Positions 1 through 10,315 of a stretch of DNA of 64,000 bases are shown here, one piece after another. A model generated the notes under the pieces. It was given only the letters and a program-made list of their open reading frames with translations. It searched no databases and was not told the DNA's origin. The number at the start of each line of letters is the position of its first letter. Position 1 is the stretch's first letter. The stretch comes from Euglena gracilis. Its lineage: Eukaryota > Euglenida > Euglenophyceae > Euglenales. Made by a program: the position numbers and the translations under genes. The stretch spans positions 60,025,178-60,089,177 of the forward strand of contig CP154956.1 of assembly GCA_039621445.1 (NCBI GenBank). Reading direction: 5' to 3'.

Positions 1-660
1 TTTTGATCCAAATTTGGGTGCCAATTCCTAATTAGGTGCCATTTTTTGGCTCCCATTGGGATGCGGAAACCCTCCATGTGTGGGTCGCGGGGGGGGGGGT
101 CGCGGGGGGTACACCCCAGTGAAAGAAAGTCACCTGACAGCCCCGTCACAAGAGTAAGCAAATCCCTGGCCAACACATTGTACCCATGACGAGCGTTACC
201 ATACTCCCCCCCCCCCCCGAGCCATTCTGGTCCCCGGACCCTTTACGGCCCAATATGGGAACAGTGGGGGGGGGGGAACACCTGGGGGACCTGGGCCCCC
301 CAAGGTGTTCCCATTCCCGAACCTCGGGCAGTTAAAAAAAAAGGTAATTTTTGGCAACTTTTTTGGATGTTCGCAGCACATTTGCCAAAAAGGAATTCGT
401 GAAAACGTCCAAAAAACGTCAATTTTTGAACACTTTTTTGGAACCTTCTTCATAGAAAGTGCTATGACAGTGGGGGGGGTGGGTCGACCCCACTAGGATG
501 GGACAACCCCCTCACTCACCACCCACAGGGTTGCGGTCCAATCCAGCCCTGGTGACACCTTCCCTCCTTTACCCCAAACACTCTCCTTATGCCGAACCCT
601 GGTGGGGGGACCCCCTCCCCGGGATCCTCCCGGGCAGGCACCTATAGTCAAGCCCAAAAA
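1..660. other. Repeat-rich DNA, no gene seen
   Basis: No exon with convincing protein character is visible. The stretch holds several G or C runs (about 89-99, 206-217, 265-275) and a short hairpin at 277-313, where GGGAACACCT is mirrored by AGGTGTTCCC. The small open frames here are rich in Pro, Gly and Phe/Lys and look like chance reading of low-complexity DNA. Confidence 0.5.
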
Positions 661-666
661 TTTCCT

Positions 667-738
667 CATTTTAGGCCATTTTAGGCCATTTTAGGCCATT
701 TAAGGCCTTTTTAGGCCATTTTAGGCCATTTTAAGGTA
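667..738. repeat. CCATTTTAGG decamer tandem array
   Basis: About seven tandem copies of a 10-bp unit CCATTTTAGG, some with a one-base change (TTTAAGG, CTTTTTAGG). The unit resembles the AAGG/TTTTAA words at the ends of the hAT-like element at 9040-10307, but no complete element is visible here. Confidence 0.8.
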
Positions 739-1457
739 TAGGTGGGGGTTCTGAAAATCATATTTTTTTCGTTATTTTTGTCCCGAAAACTGTATCATAA
801 CGTGTGCAAACCTTCTCTTATTCAGTTATAACAAATGTACATCCAAAAAAGCATGCAAAATTCATGAACACTGGATCAAAACCATGGGAAACTCAACAAA
901 TCTTAATTCATTCCCATAGAGGAATTCTGAACAGCAAGAATTTACGTTATTCCCGTCCCTGGGAACAGCTCAGGGGGGGATAGCTCGGGGGGCATGGTAT
1001 TCGGATCAGACATCTGCGGAGAAAGGAGACACTTGTGAAACAGAAACTTGTCTGGCAAACACATTGTCATGTGGGCATTTTTTTCATGAGAAAATTGGCA
1101 AATATTTTCACAAAATTGGCAGTTATTTGCATAAAATTGGCAATTATTTGGAGAAAATTGGCAGTTATTTAGAGATAATTGACCGGTTAGAGTTGAGAAG
1201 CGTGGCAATTATTTGATCCCGGATACACATTCATTCCGCAACCGGCTGTAAACAGCGGCGACGGCTGCCCTCAGGTCAGCCAATACTTATGAGAACAACA
1301 AAACTGCAAAACAAGCAGGGTCCCTGGTGGACCCCCCTCCTGGACTTCCTGTGCAGCCTTGGGACTGCAATCTTGGGCCTTTCCATTGGCAAAGTCCAAT
1401 CTCCTTCCAGCCCAGCTCAAAATGTGGCTGGATGGTAACGGAACCAGCCTGAGCCTG

Positions 1458-1490
1458 GTTGGAACCAGGCGGAGTTGGCCTGGTTCCAAC
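1458..1490. repeat. Perfect 13-bp hairpin
   Basis: GTTGGAACCAGGC at 1458-1470 is followed by a 7-nt loop and its exact reverse complement at 1478-1490. Adjacent sequence contains further imperfect copies of the arm (AACCAGCCTGAGCCTGGTT at 1442-1460), so this is a cluster of short inverted words, not one isolated stem. No gene context suggests a transcription terminator. Confidence 0.7.
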
Positions 1491-1542
1491 TCTGCGGGGG
1501 TCAGCCAGCAGCCTGTTATCCCGCCCACCCATATTTCCTGGC

Positions 1543-1934
1543 CAGGCATTATTTTTGAGGCAACTTTTCAAAAAAATTTTAAAAGCATTTTTAAGGGTGT
1601 TTCAGTTTCTTTAAGCGTTTTAAAACGTTACTATTTCCAAGCATTATTTCCAAGGGCGGTCCAAGGGCCATCCTGTTGAATGGGGTGCAAAATCCAAAAT
1701 CAAAAAATCGAAAAAATTTCGAGTTTGGGCGGATTCACAATTTTCCAGCGACACCAGAAATGATTTTCCCCCCGGATTTTGGCTTGTGCTTGCCGAGATT
1801 TTGTGACTTCATTTTTGCGTGGGTGGACAAAAATTTCGCCAGAATGATTTTGTAAGGTTCAAGGCGTTTTAAGGTTTTTTTCAGGAGCAACTTATGAGCA
1901 ACTTTGGGCGCTTTTAAAAAACAATTTTCCTGTT
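1543..1934. mobile_element. Possible degenerate hAT-like miniature element
   Basis: The left end reads CAGGCATTATTTTTGAGG, close to the left terminus of the better-supported hAT-like element at 9040. The proposed right end is ...AACAATTTTCCTG. Flanks are TTCCTGGC on the left and TTCCTTGGC on the right, an imperfect 8-bp target duplication. Internal words such as GGCGTTTTAAGG match the subterminal repeats of the 9040 element. The ends are diverged, so this call is tentative. Confidence 0.4.
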
Positions 1935-2232
1935 CCTTGGCTGTGAGGTGGACCCCCCTCCCGAGGTACAGTTGAGATCAACTTCCTCTGGTTACAGCCA
2001 AGCCCTTCTGAGAGCCGTCAGAACATATGGGATGCAAGAGAGTTGAGGGGCTTCTATTAAAAGGGGTGGCTGCAACCCGAACCCTCTCTCTTCATTTGGA
2101 GGGGGTATCCCACACCATCCACACCAACCTCAATGACCAGTCACTACATAACTAAGTAGGTAACTGATGGGCGGCACCTTGCAGGGGGCCTTTATGTTGA
2201 CGCCCTACGATGAGATTGCTGCCGCATTGCTT

Positions 2233-2476
2233 AAACCCCCCCTCCCTAATAGAAGCACGGGTGCGCTTACAGCGGACTGCCGCCTCTGGTGGCGGGGGGT
2301 GTGCTTCTATTTGGACCCTTCCTGCCCTTTTTTGTTGATTTCTTTTAAAAATCTCATCAAAATGGTGGGTGCGCTTGTAGTGGACCGCCCTCTTCGACGG
2401 CGGGGGGTGCGCTTTTATTTGGACCCTGCGCTTGTAGCGGCCCCGCACTTCTATTAGGGGGGGGGGGGCGGGTTTA
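2233..2476. mobile_element. Inverted-repeat element with C-run ends (type 1)
   Basis: The left end is TTAAACCCCCCCTCCCTAAT followed by AGAAGCACGG; the right end is GCACTTCTATTAGGG followed by a G run and GTTTA. The inner arms CCCTAATAGAAG and CTTCTATTAGGG are exact inverted repeats. Inside are two direct copies of a roughly 40-bp unit (about 2281-2320 and 2388-2430) containing GGCGGGGGGTG and TATTTGGACCC. There is no coding capacity. It shares terminal architecture with elements at 50904, 51811, 53660, 54982 and 62704. Confidence 0.65.
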
Positions 2477-3317
2477 CTGCTGCATGGCGACACCGCGATG
2501 CTGAGGTCAATTGCTGCTTTTGAAGCATTGTGTGTGTGCGTGTGTGCGTGTGTATTTGCTTGCATGCCACACCATATTATGCAGTGGGAGGTATATCATT
2601 TGCTGAACATCTTATTGTGCGGCTTTCTCTGACTACCATGCCCGTGAAGGGACCTCTGCAGGCTGGCCAAAATCTGTTGTTTTAGGCGGATGCCGCTGGC
2701 TGGAACTCTTGAACTGGATGTTTCGTTAGAAAGAAAATCAAACGATGAAAGAAAGGGGGGTCGAGCAATTCGGTTTACGCCTGAAGAGACACTTCACATG
2801 TCGCACTTACGGCATACAATGCCTTTGAGGCCTTCCCTTTTATTCGAATTATTTGATTAATGTGAAAGGGGGTCTGGGGCGGAGCCAGATCATGGGGGGC
2901 ACCCCACGGGGGTCAGCCAGGTCAAGCAAATTTCCTTTGAAAATGGTAATTGGGGGCCCTCGATGCCAAAGGTTTGCTCTAGCACTACCCATTCCAACCC
3001 CCCCCCCGAAAAGTGCCTTCCAACCAATTTGGAATCAGTGTTGTGCTGTTTGAACAAAAATCATGATTTTTGTGCCTATTTTCTTTTTTGAGTGAACGAG
3101 TCCTCGAAAAGCTGACCCCAACGAGCAAAAAAAAGCACGGGAAAGCATTTTTATTTGGGCGTTGTTGTTTTTACGGGGCTTTGCATCACGTTTGTCAGAA
3201 ATCTGCTTTGAAGAGAACTGTGAATAGAACCGTGAACAGAGAAGAAATGATTTCAAAGCAATAAAAAAGACAGCACCCATGAAAAATAGACAAAAGACAT
3301 AAAATACAACCCAATCT
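2477..3317. other. Non-coding stretch left of the terminal exon
   Basis: A short (TG)n tract at 2528-2553 and G/C runs are visible, with no recognisable protein. An open frame on the minus strand just past the stop codon at 3318 is Phe/Lys-rich and is more likely 3' untranslated or intergenic DNA. Confidence 0.4.
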
Positions 3318-3471
3318 TCAAACCTCATAATCAGGGGTCTTCAAATCTGGAGTGGCATAGACCCGGAAGAGCTGTTGCATCAGGTCCTGCACTGCCTCCA
3401 AGCTGAGGTAGGCGTTGTTTTGGACACTGTCCCACTCGTCACGATGCGAATCAAACTTATTTGTAACAGGA
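3318..3471 (-). CDS. Terminal exon of an unidentified split gene
   Basis: On the minus strand a pyrimidine tract ending in CTTTCAG (acceptor, plus 3472-3473) precedes 50 codons of ordinary soluble-protein composition ending in TPDLKTPDYEV and a TGA at 3318-3320. The exon begins with the third base of a codon, so an upstream exon ending two bases into a codon is required; it must lie to the right of 3472 and I could not locate it. Alternatively GAG|GTTTGA near 3323 could be a donor, and the gene would continue left. The residues VQNNAYLSLEAVQDLMQQL look helical. I do not recognise the family. Confidence 0.5.
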
Positions 3472-4011
3472 CTGAAAGAAAAACAGCACGTAAAGAAATA
3501 AATGCTGAAACTCTGCAAAGATTTGTAATTTTGGAATCATGCTGCAAAAAAAAATAACTTGCCGATACGGTGATTAATTTGCACTCATGTTTATCAAATG
3601 GAGTGTCCTGATGAAGGGCAATATGAAATCATTCATCTTCATTCAATGTCAGGTAATTCATCATTTTTATCAGAAACTAGTCACATTGGGCGACCTTCAC
3701 TGGGCTGCAAGCGAGAGCGTCATCCGGGTGCCGCAAAACTGATAACCAAGGGGCTTTGGTCAAAAAGTCAAAACCCTCGCTCTGCAAAACCTCGCTCTCC
3801 AAAAACACCCTCAATGTCCTCCTTTCACCACACCGCCACGCAGCCCTCACCGTTGATTTTGTCAATCGTTTTGAATACCGTTGATTGCTATGCACAATGC
3901 ACAGGGAGCCACCAATTATGAAAACCATCTGTTGGGGGTCGCCCATTTTCACGGAATTATGTGGGTAGAAAAGCAGTAGGGAGTGGTCCCGGACCCCCCC
4001 CCCCCCGGTCA
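3472..4011. other. Probable intron or intergenic DNA
   Basis: If the 3318-3471 exon is real, at least part of this is its upstream intron. Minus-strand frames are open in short pieces, but none shows a clear acceptor-donor pair. A C14 run lies near 3995-4008. Confidence 0.35.
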
Positions 4012-4057
4012 ATCCTCCCCCTAGCAAGCACCTATGACTGATTCCAATTTTTAGCCC

Positions 4058-4127
4058 GCGGTCGGCTGCGGTCGGCCGCGGTCGGCCGCGGTCGGCTGCG
4101 GTCGGCTACGGTCGGCAGCGGTCGGCA
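4058..4127. repeat. GCGGTCGGCT decamer array, left
   Basis: Seven tandem copies of GCGGTCGGCT with single-base variants (GGCC, ACGG, GGCA). The same unit recurs in the same orientation at 5098-5263. Read in other frames it gives Ala-Asp-Arg-Ser-Arg-Pro repeats that should not be taken as a protein. Confidence 0.9.
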
Positions 4128-4199
4128 AGATAGTTGGCTGTAAGTGGGGGGGCAGGCCAACAAAAAAAGAGCATATATCATAATCATGCAATCCACTGT

Positions 4200-5020
4200 T
4201 GCCTGCTTGACTTTTGGCCACTTTTCGCTGCTTTTGGCCAGTTTTTGATGCTTTTGGACTGCTTTTGGCCACTGTTGCCGACTTTTGGTCGACTTTTGCT
4301 GCCTTTGCCCGTTATTTCCAGCCTTTTGCTTTCTTTTGGTCACTTTTGTTGTTTTTGCCCACTTTTTGCTGTGTTTTGGCTGCTTTTGGCCAGCTTTTGC
4401 TTTGCTTTGAACTCTTTGGACCACTTTTGCCTCTTTAACCCACTTTTGACAACTTTTCTCTGCTTATGGCCATTTTTACCCACTTCTGGCCACTTTCAGG
4501 CCACTTTAAACATCTTTTTGTTGCTTTTGACATCAACAGCAGTCAAACTTGACCTAAAAATGGCCTAAAAGTGGCAAAACACGGTTAAAATGGCCAAAAG
4601 TTCCAAAAGCAGGCAAAAATAACAAAAAATAATGCCCAAAAATGGCCCAAAGTGACCCTTCTTTTGGCCAATTTTGGGTCGCTTTAGCAGCTTTTGCTCA
4701 CTTTTGGCAACAAACTGGCGCAAAATGCTCAAAATGGTCAAATTGGACCAAAAAGAGACCAAAAAATGGGCAAAAGAAAAAACAAAAGAAAAGGTCGAAA
4801 GTGGCTTTAAATGGTCAAAAAAAAGCCCAAAATGGCCCAAAATGGCCCAAGAGCAGGACAAAATGGCCCAAAATTACAAGAAGTGGGCAAAAAGTGGCCA
4901 AAAATGGTCAAAATAAGTCAAAATGGGTGAATTATGGTGGCAAATGGGCCAAAAAGGGACAAAAGCGACCAAAAATGGCCAAAAGTGGCCAAAAGTGGCC
5001 AAAAGTGACAACATGAGCCA
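4200..5020. repeat. Strand-switching GGCCAAAA/TTTTGGCC satellite
   Basis: From about 4200 to 4555 the plus strand is T-rich with repeated CTTTTGGCCACTTTTG words. From about 4560 to 5020 it is A-rich with repeated CAAAAATGGCCAAAAGTGG words, essentially the reverse complement. The two halves are degenerate inverted copies of one satellite of roughly 12-20 bp unit length, able to fold as an irregular stem of several hundred bases. Confidence 0.75.
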
Positions 5021-5097
5021 GATGAGCCAGAAAAATCTCAACATCTGGGATAAAAATGATTCTCACTGAAAAATTGACATCAATTAGAAAAAAGTTG

Positions 5098-5263
5098 CGC
5101 GGTCGGCTGCGGTCGGCTGCGGTCGGCTGCGGTCGGCTGCGGTCGGCTGCGGTCGGCACCCCACCTATGACAGTCCTGAAACCCGCGGTCGGCCGCGGTC
5201 GGCTGCGGTCGGCTGCGGTCGGCTGCGGTCGGCTGCGGTCGGCTGCGGTCGGCTGCGGTCGGC
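5098..5263. repeat. GCGGTCGGCT decamer array, right
   Basis: Two near-perfect sub-arrays (about 5098-5155 and 5185-5263) of the same decamer as at 4058. They are separated by about 30 bp containing CACCTATGAC, a phrase also found just left of the first array, so the higher-order unit is phrase plus decamer array. Confidence 0.9.
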
Positions 5264-5554
5264 ATAGGTGCCTGCCCCCTAGGCGCAAAATGCTGGAGAA
5301 TATTATACGAGGCTTCAAAGGGTGCCCAAAACTCATGTTTTCAGGTGTCTTTGCACAATTAATCGCCAAAAAGAATCAAAAACATGGTCTTCCCAGCCAA
5401 AGCGCTGGGGAATAAAAATTTCCGTTTCCTGGGGCCACCGTCCTGGAGGGGGGGGGGGTTGTCGGGACCAAGCACCTTTGATCACCCACTTTTTTGGGTC
5501 CCACATCGACCTGCATCACCTTTCCGCATTGCCTTTGAGGCCCTCAATGGTGTC

Positions 5555-6420
5555 AATGGTGCCCCTTCTGCTTTTGCTTTTGATTGCTTTTGGCCACGTT
5601 TGTCGTCTGTCCCTTCTAAGCCACCGTTGGCCCTTTGACCACCGTTGGCTGCTTTTGCCAGTTTTAGTCACGTTTGGCCCACTTCTGGCTGATTTTTATC
5701 ACTTTTGGCCACAAGCTGGCCTCTTTGCTGCTCCCTATTCCCGATTGAAGGAGCCTCCAATAGTCGCATCCACGCATCCCTGCATCTGCTTCAGTAGCCT
5801 CATGCCCGCATCCGCTCCTTTCCTCCAATACCCACATCCCCGCATCCGCTCCAGAAGCCTCACCCGCATCCTCACATCCGCTCCAGTAGCGGCACCCGCA
5901 TCCCCACATCTCCATTGGCCGCACCCCAGCTCCAGTCGCCACACCACTCCAGTAGCCACATCCTCGAATAGTCGCATGCCCGCATCAGCTCCAGTACCCG
6001 CATCCCCACATCCACTCCAATATCACCACCGCATCCCTGCTGCTGAAGTGCCAGCACCCCTGCATCCTGGCGCAAAATGGTAAAAAAAAAGGTCAAAATG
6101 GACCAAAAAGACAAAAAAACAGGCAAAAAAACAACAATAGTTAACAACAACATCAACAACAACAAATACAAAAAAAAGGGCTCAAACGGCCAAAAAAATG
6201 GTCAAGGAAAACCAAAAAAAATGCCTCCAAAACAGCAAAAAAAAGGACGAAATTACCAAAAATGGGCAAAAAAAACAGCCAAGATACATTTTTTTTTAAA
6301 AAAATGGTCAAAAATGAGCAAGAAATGGGGGCGGAAATGACAAAAATCGCCAAAAATGTCAAAATTCTCTAAATGCAGCCAAAAATGACTGAGAAATGTC
6401 GAACATCAGCCAAAAAAAAA
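5555..6420. repeat. Second T-rich / CGCATCC / A-rich satellite block
   Basis: 5555-5735 is T-rich with TTTTGGCC words. 5760-6066 is a degenerate array built on CCCGCATCC and CTCCAGTAGC words (unit near 20-40 bp). 6075-6420 is A-rich with GGCCAAAAAAATGG words. The order again places T-rich and A-rich satellite on opposite flanks, as at 4200-5020. Confidence 0.6.
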
Positions 6421-8300
6421 AATGCCCGCATTGCCCTGCATCGGAACCCCACCTTTGGCGTCCAAAATTCCTGCATCGTCCTGAATTGTCGTGCATCGCC
6501 GTGCAGCGTCTACATCGTCGAAGGTGCTTGGTTGGGCCCTCCTCCCTTTCCCTGTTAAACTACCAATGCTCACTTGGTTCCCTGCCAGCTAGAATTCCGC
6601 CACCCAAATGGCAAAGACAACTCATACAGGAGGATCAAAATTTGGGTGGTGACACTGCACACCTCACTGTCATGTACGTTCTGCCCGTGAAAAGTAGTTC
6701 AGGCTGCCAGGGCAGAATCCATGCCTAAGGCATGGTGTTAAATGAAAAGAATGCAAAGAAATCTGACCTTTGAGTGTGATGATCTCTCCTCATCAATTCA
6801 GATGCATGTTTCCTGGTCACAAAAATAATATTCTCATGATGAAATTATCCATCCTTCCCTGGCAGGCACTAAATTGTACGCGCGCATGCGCACATGAACG
6901 CACACACACGCACAAACGCATACACACAGTTAGAGAGAGAGAGAGAGAGGGAGACTCAAATACAAATGCATAAAATCAAAACATATCTTCCCAGGCCTGA
7001 GAACCAAACTGTCAACGGCTCTCCAAAATGAAAATTTGAATCTGGCAGGAAACAGAGACCTGGAGGGGGGTCCAGCACCCAACTACCTATCCACCCACCC
7101 CGGGGGGGGGGGACCCGGAGGACATATTGCCGGGGGTCAATTTTGGGTTCCAAAAATTATTTCGACTGTTGAGTTTTTTGGGTCCCAGGTTCCTCCCTGG
7201 GGTCAATCCGGACCCCCTTGGTAGGTGGGTAGGGGTCAAGGGGGGGTGGCATCTGAAGATGTCGCACCTTATGTCGAACATTCACCTCAACCCTCGGGGG
7301 GGGGGGGGGGGGCCCCCCCCCGGGTCACCAAACTAAACAGAAATAAGAACTAGGAAAGCTAAAAAAAAATTGGAGCAGTAGAATGACACCTTCATGCCCA
7401 TTGTCCATCGAGTGGTAATCTCGCGTGGGCCGGTCTGTACGCATGAGTGCAGTTTGAAGGTCGGCTGGAAAGCTAGTCGTAAGAACTGAAATGGGCAGAG
7501 GATATGAATTAGGAGAAATCGTCTTTCAAATCCTGAACATACAATTTCAGGGGTGTTCTAAAGAATAAACATATTTATCTCCGCTGCTCGCTAAAAAAAA
7601 ACCAGTCAGTCACTCAGTCAGTCACCCCCGGGGGGGGAGTCGGACACACCTTAAGCAATGGCATGCCCCCCCCAGTTCCTCTCCTAAGCCCAGTGGGAGA
7701 CTATCCCCCCCAAAAATGGGCCGTTTCACAGCATTTCCCAAAAAAATTCTGGCGCTTCGCCAAACCCAAAGCTGGGGTCTGGGACACCCCAGGCAGTGGG
7801 GCCTGGCCCAGACCCCTCCCACTGGGGGATTCCTATGAAAAAGAAGCCGTTCTGCAAAGTTTTTTTTTTCACATTTCTGACCCTTCCCAATCTCAAACTA
7901 GCTCAGGCAAGCGGACGAGGTGGTTCACAACGGGAGTCAGCAGGACTCCAGCCAGGTCTCAACTTAAGGACTCTCGTCGTCCTCTCTAACTACGGCCAGA
8001 AAGTCACTAGCTGGACCCCGGGGGGGGGGGAGGATCCCAGGGACCCTGACTGGAAAAAATTTCCTCTACCAATTGGCGCCGATGGGGGAATGTGGTTTTC
8101 AACGTTTTTTATGCCAATTTTGGTCTCAAAAAGCCAAAGAAAAATGCATGAAAAACGAGCATTTTGACAGATTTTGGGGTTAAAAAACATTGCGCCTGTC
8201 ACCATCAATTTCTCCCTTGTGTTTATTGTCCTGCAAGATCTCAGAATTGATCAAACGAAATTGCATTGCTTAGAGCTCCGTGATTAAGATGAGGTTTATT
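6421..8300. other. Non-coding repeat-derived DNA
   Basis: No convincing exon. At 7043-7245 a C-rich left part (ACCTATCCACCCACCCC) is loosely mirrored by GGTAGGTGGGTAGGGG, possibly a decayed inverted-repeat element. At 7296-7321 a run of 17 G is followed directly by 9 C. Short dinucleotide tracts lie at 6899-6955. At 7605-7626 there is a small CAGTCAGTCACT duplication. Confidence 0.4.
7296..7321. repeat. G17C9 self-complementary run
   Basis: Seventeen G are followed directly by nine C, an extreme case of the homopolymer G/C habit of this window. It can fold on itself or form a G-quadruplex, and is a likely site of replication or sequencing error. Confidence 0.8.
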
Positions 8301-8311
8301 TTGGGGGTTAT

Positions 8312-8390
8312 TGGGGTATGGGGTATGGGGTATGGGGTATGGGGTATGGGGTATGGGGTATGGGGTATGGGGTATGGGGTATGGGGGTGG
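8312..8390. repeat. GGGGTAT heptamer array
   Basis: About eleven almost perfect tandem copies of GGGGTAT, followed by a slightly altered GGGGGTGGTATGGGGG. The unit is telomere-like in base pattern and can form G-quadruplexes, but differs from the common TTAGGG and TTTAGGG telomeric repeats. It lies between unrelated sequences, so it is interstitial. Confidence 0.9.
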
Positions 8391-9031
8391 TATGGGGGCT
8401 CCACTTTGTGCCATGACTCTGCATTTGGGGAAAAATAAAAACATAATTCTACACTCCCAAAACTCTACATGCACATCTGAAAACCCAAACCCTTTACCTT
8501 GAAAATTCACCTGAACAAGATGCATGTGTGGTCACAAACCAGAACACAATTCCATAAAGTTCAGTGTTCCTTTCCTCGGGAAGACTTTGGCACATTCACT
8601 GTCTCATTTGGGAGGGGTTTAAAAACAGGTTTGGTGGCTTGGCACATGGGATAAAAAGTGGGTGTATTTGGATGGGGGTTGTAAGTGGGAAGAGGGTTAA
8701 AAAAAAATCCACCCCAACCATTCAGATAACTTGCAACAAAATGAGCACTGCAAAAGCAAAGATTAATTGCATGGATGGCAATATTATTAAGACCAAAAAA
8801 AGTAAAACCTCAAATCTGGAATGCCTGGGTGATTTTTTAGGCGGACAAACTTGCAGAAGGGTTTCAAATAACGAGGCATATTCCAAAAATAATTATACAC
8901 CTTCCGCCACCAGAGGCAGAAAATTTAACTTTGAACCCATATGTGGTTGTTTGCAACCCTCAAATTCTCGGACTTCAACCCCTTTGGATTGCTCCTCGTT
9001 CGCCAACTCAAATTGTTCAACTGAAAAGGGG
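8391..9031. other. Flank of the hAT-like element, no gene seen
   Basis: Reading frames are short and have no flanking splice signals that build a gene. A 157-codon plus-strand frame (8564-9037) has mixed composition but runs into the transposon end, so I do not treat it as a gene. Confidence 0.35.
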
Positions 9032-9039
9032 GTCTAACC
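9032..9039. repeat. 8-bp target-site duplication, left
   Basis: GTCTAACC directly precedes the left terminus of the hAT-like element and recurs exactly at 10308-10315 after the right terminus. Eight-base duplications are the hallmark of hAT transposition. Confidence 0.9.
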
Positions 9040-9050
9040 CAGGCATTATG

Positions 9051-9070
9051 TTTTTAAGGCGCCTTAAAAA
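9051..9070. repeat. Perfect 20-bp palindrome in the hAT-like terminus
   Basis: TTTTTAAGGCGCCTTAAAAA is its own reverse complement. It overlaps the end of the left terminal inverted repeat and the first subterminal CCTTAAAAAA unit, so the left end carries a cruciform-capable site that the right end lacks. Confidence 0.85.
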
Positions 9071-10067
9071 ACCTTAAAAAACCTAAAAAAAACCCTCAAA
9101 ATTTTTTTGCCAAAATGCCTTAAAAAAACCTTAAAAAACATTAAAAAATCCCCCGGGAAGTTTTTCTTCCCTCTGACGGCCTTAAAAAACCTTAAAAGTT
9201 CTCCCTGAGAAAAAATTTTCTTGCACCAAACAAATAATGGAATGTCTGAAACCCCGCAAAAAGCCAGTCAATGCAGAAGCGGTTGTGAACAAACAATATG
9301 AAAACCGGATTGTTTGCCAAGGTTTCTGGCATTAGAGAGGTAGTGTGTAATGTTCAGTAGAAGTTGTTTTGGCCTCATCCGTTTGGCAGATAAGCATACT
9401 GAATTGATGACGTGCAAAGACCTGTGACTGTTGGACACTTTTCTGCAACAGCACTGCGTTACAAGAAAACAAAATTTGGCACCTGAAATACCCGGGATGT
9501 GTCGGGCCGGAGTCCATTTTCTGGTTTTCTCCATCATTTTTCCCTTGAAAAACGTAAAACACACCAGTTGTTGTGCATAATTTGTGGGGAGTGAGTCCCA
9601 CTTTTAGAGTTTTCTGTCCCGCCACGTCGGGGAAACACGAGGTTTTTCCGGCAACCGCCACCGGATTCGGGGAGGATTGGCACTTAACTTTACTTAGGCG
9701 GCCGGATTCGCACTTAAGGGGTTTTTTCTTTGAAATGGGCGCATTTGCGCAAATGCGCAAATTTTACGAAATTTCTGGGACCCTTTACCCTGACACACGG
9801 AGAACAGCTTATGAACTGTTACACCCCACTGTTGAGGGGATCCTTTTATTAAAAACACCAAAAACCTTCTACCCCAGCACATCCCACCAGGTGCACAGGT
9901 GAAATGGGGGAATCACAAATGCCTGAGAACGCAAGAAATACAATTTCTGGCAACCACGTAACATTGCCGACCCAGAACTCGAAACCATCCATTTTTTTTC
10001 CATTGCAATTACTTTAAATTTCTGACCCTATTCAGGACATTTGCTTGCCTGTTGACAATGACTGTCC

Positions 10068-10172
10068 TCATTGACCGCCCTGATCCCCATGCTTCGCCCT
10101 AGGCTTCTTCCTTGGACGTTCCGAAGCAACAGAGGAGTCTGAGGCCATCGGGTCATCTTCGGGGTCTGACAT
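10068..10172 (-). pseudogene. Short ORF, possible hAT transposase start remnant
   Basis: A minus-strand ATG near the right end of the hAT-like element opens 34 codons with an acidic stretch (MSDPEDDPMASDSS) and then a basic cluster RPRKKPRAKHG that looks like a nuclear localisation signal. A stop follows. The position just inside one terminus and this composition fit the N-terminus of a transposase, but no zinc finger or catalytic region follows, so this is inference. A donor-like GTCAATGAG near the stop could also make it a first exon. Confidence 0.35.
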
Positions 10173-10307
10173 TTTAGCTGAGGAAAAAAATGCCTTAAAA
10201 AACCTTAAATTTTTTTAAAATCCTCAAAATGCCTTAAAAAACCTTAAAAAACCTTAAAAAACGCCTTAAATTTTTTTGAGAAATCTCGCCTTAAAAAAAA
10301 ATGCCTG

Positions 10308-10315
10308 GTCTAACC
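10308..10315. repeat. 8-bp target-site duplication, right
   Basis: GTCTAACC, identical to 9032-9039. Confidence 0.9.

Larger units (their letters stand above)
4012..5284. repeat. Composite satellite block framed by GCGGTCGGCT arrays
   Basis: The block begins near CCTAGCAAGCACCTATG and ends near CATAGGTGCCTGCCCCCTAG, which are partly inverted copies of each other (GCACCTATG/CATAGGTGC). Just inside each end lies a decamer array, and between them is a T-rich then A-rich satellite. It may be one foldback element; no coding sequence is credible. Confidence 0.5.
9040..10307. mobile_element. hAT-like DNA transposon, probably non-autonomous
   Basis: The element is 1268 bp and bounded by exact 8-bp duplications GTCTAACC. 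Terminal inverted repeats begin CAGGCATT and end TTTAAGGCG on both sides, with a one-base length difference. Both subterminal regions (about 9055-9215 and 10188-10300) are packed with CCTTAAAAAA repeats, typical of transposase-binding subterminal repeats in hAT elements. Only 1.3 kb long, it has no room for a full hAT transposase (usually over 600 codons), so it should need a transposase supplied elsewhere. A 34-codon frame near the right end may be a remnant of the transposase start. Confidence 0.85.

Noticed and set aside
1458-1490. Rho-independent terminator
   Set aside because: Strong hairpin but no T tract and a eukaryotic context.
4032-5369. Overlapping ORFs of 70-145 codons on both strands with Lys/Gln/Trp-rich or Ala-Asp-Arg-Ser repeats
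   Set aside because: They are readings of the GGCCAAAA satellite and GCGGTCGGCT arrays; frames exist on both strands equally.
7043-7245. Another C-run-ended inverted-repeat element
   Set aside because: The proposed arms (CTATCCACCCACC against CTACCCACCTACC) are imperfect and end words do not match the AAACCCCC plan.
8312-8390. CRISPR-like regular repeats (this array and the decamer arrays)
   Set aside because: No unique spacers; simple tandem repeats in eukaryotic DNA.
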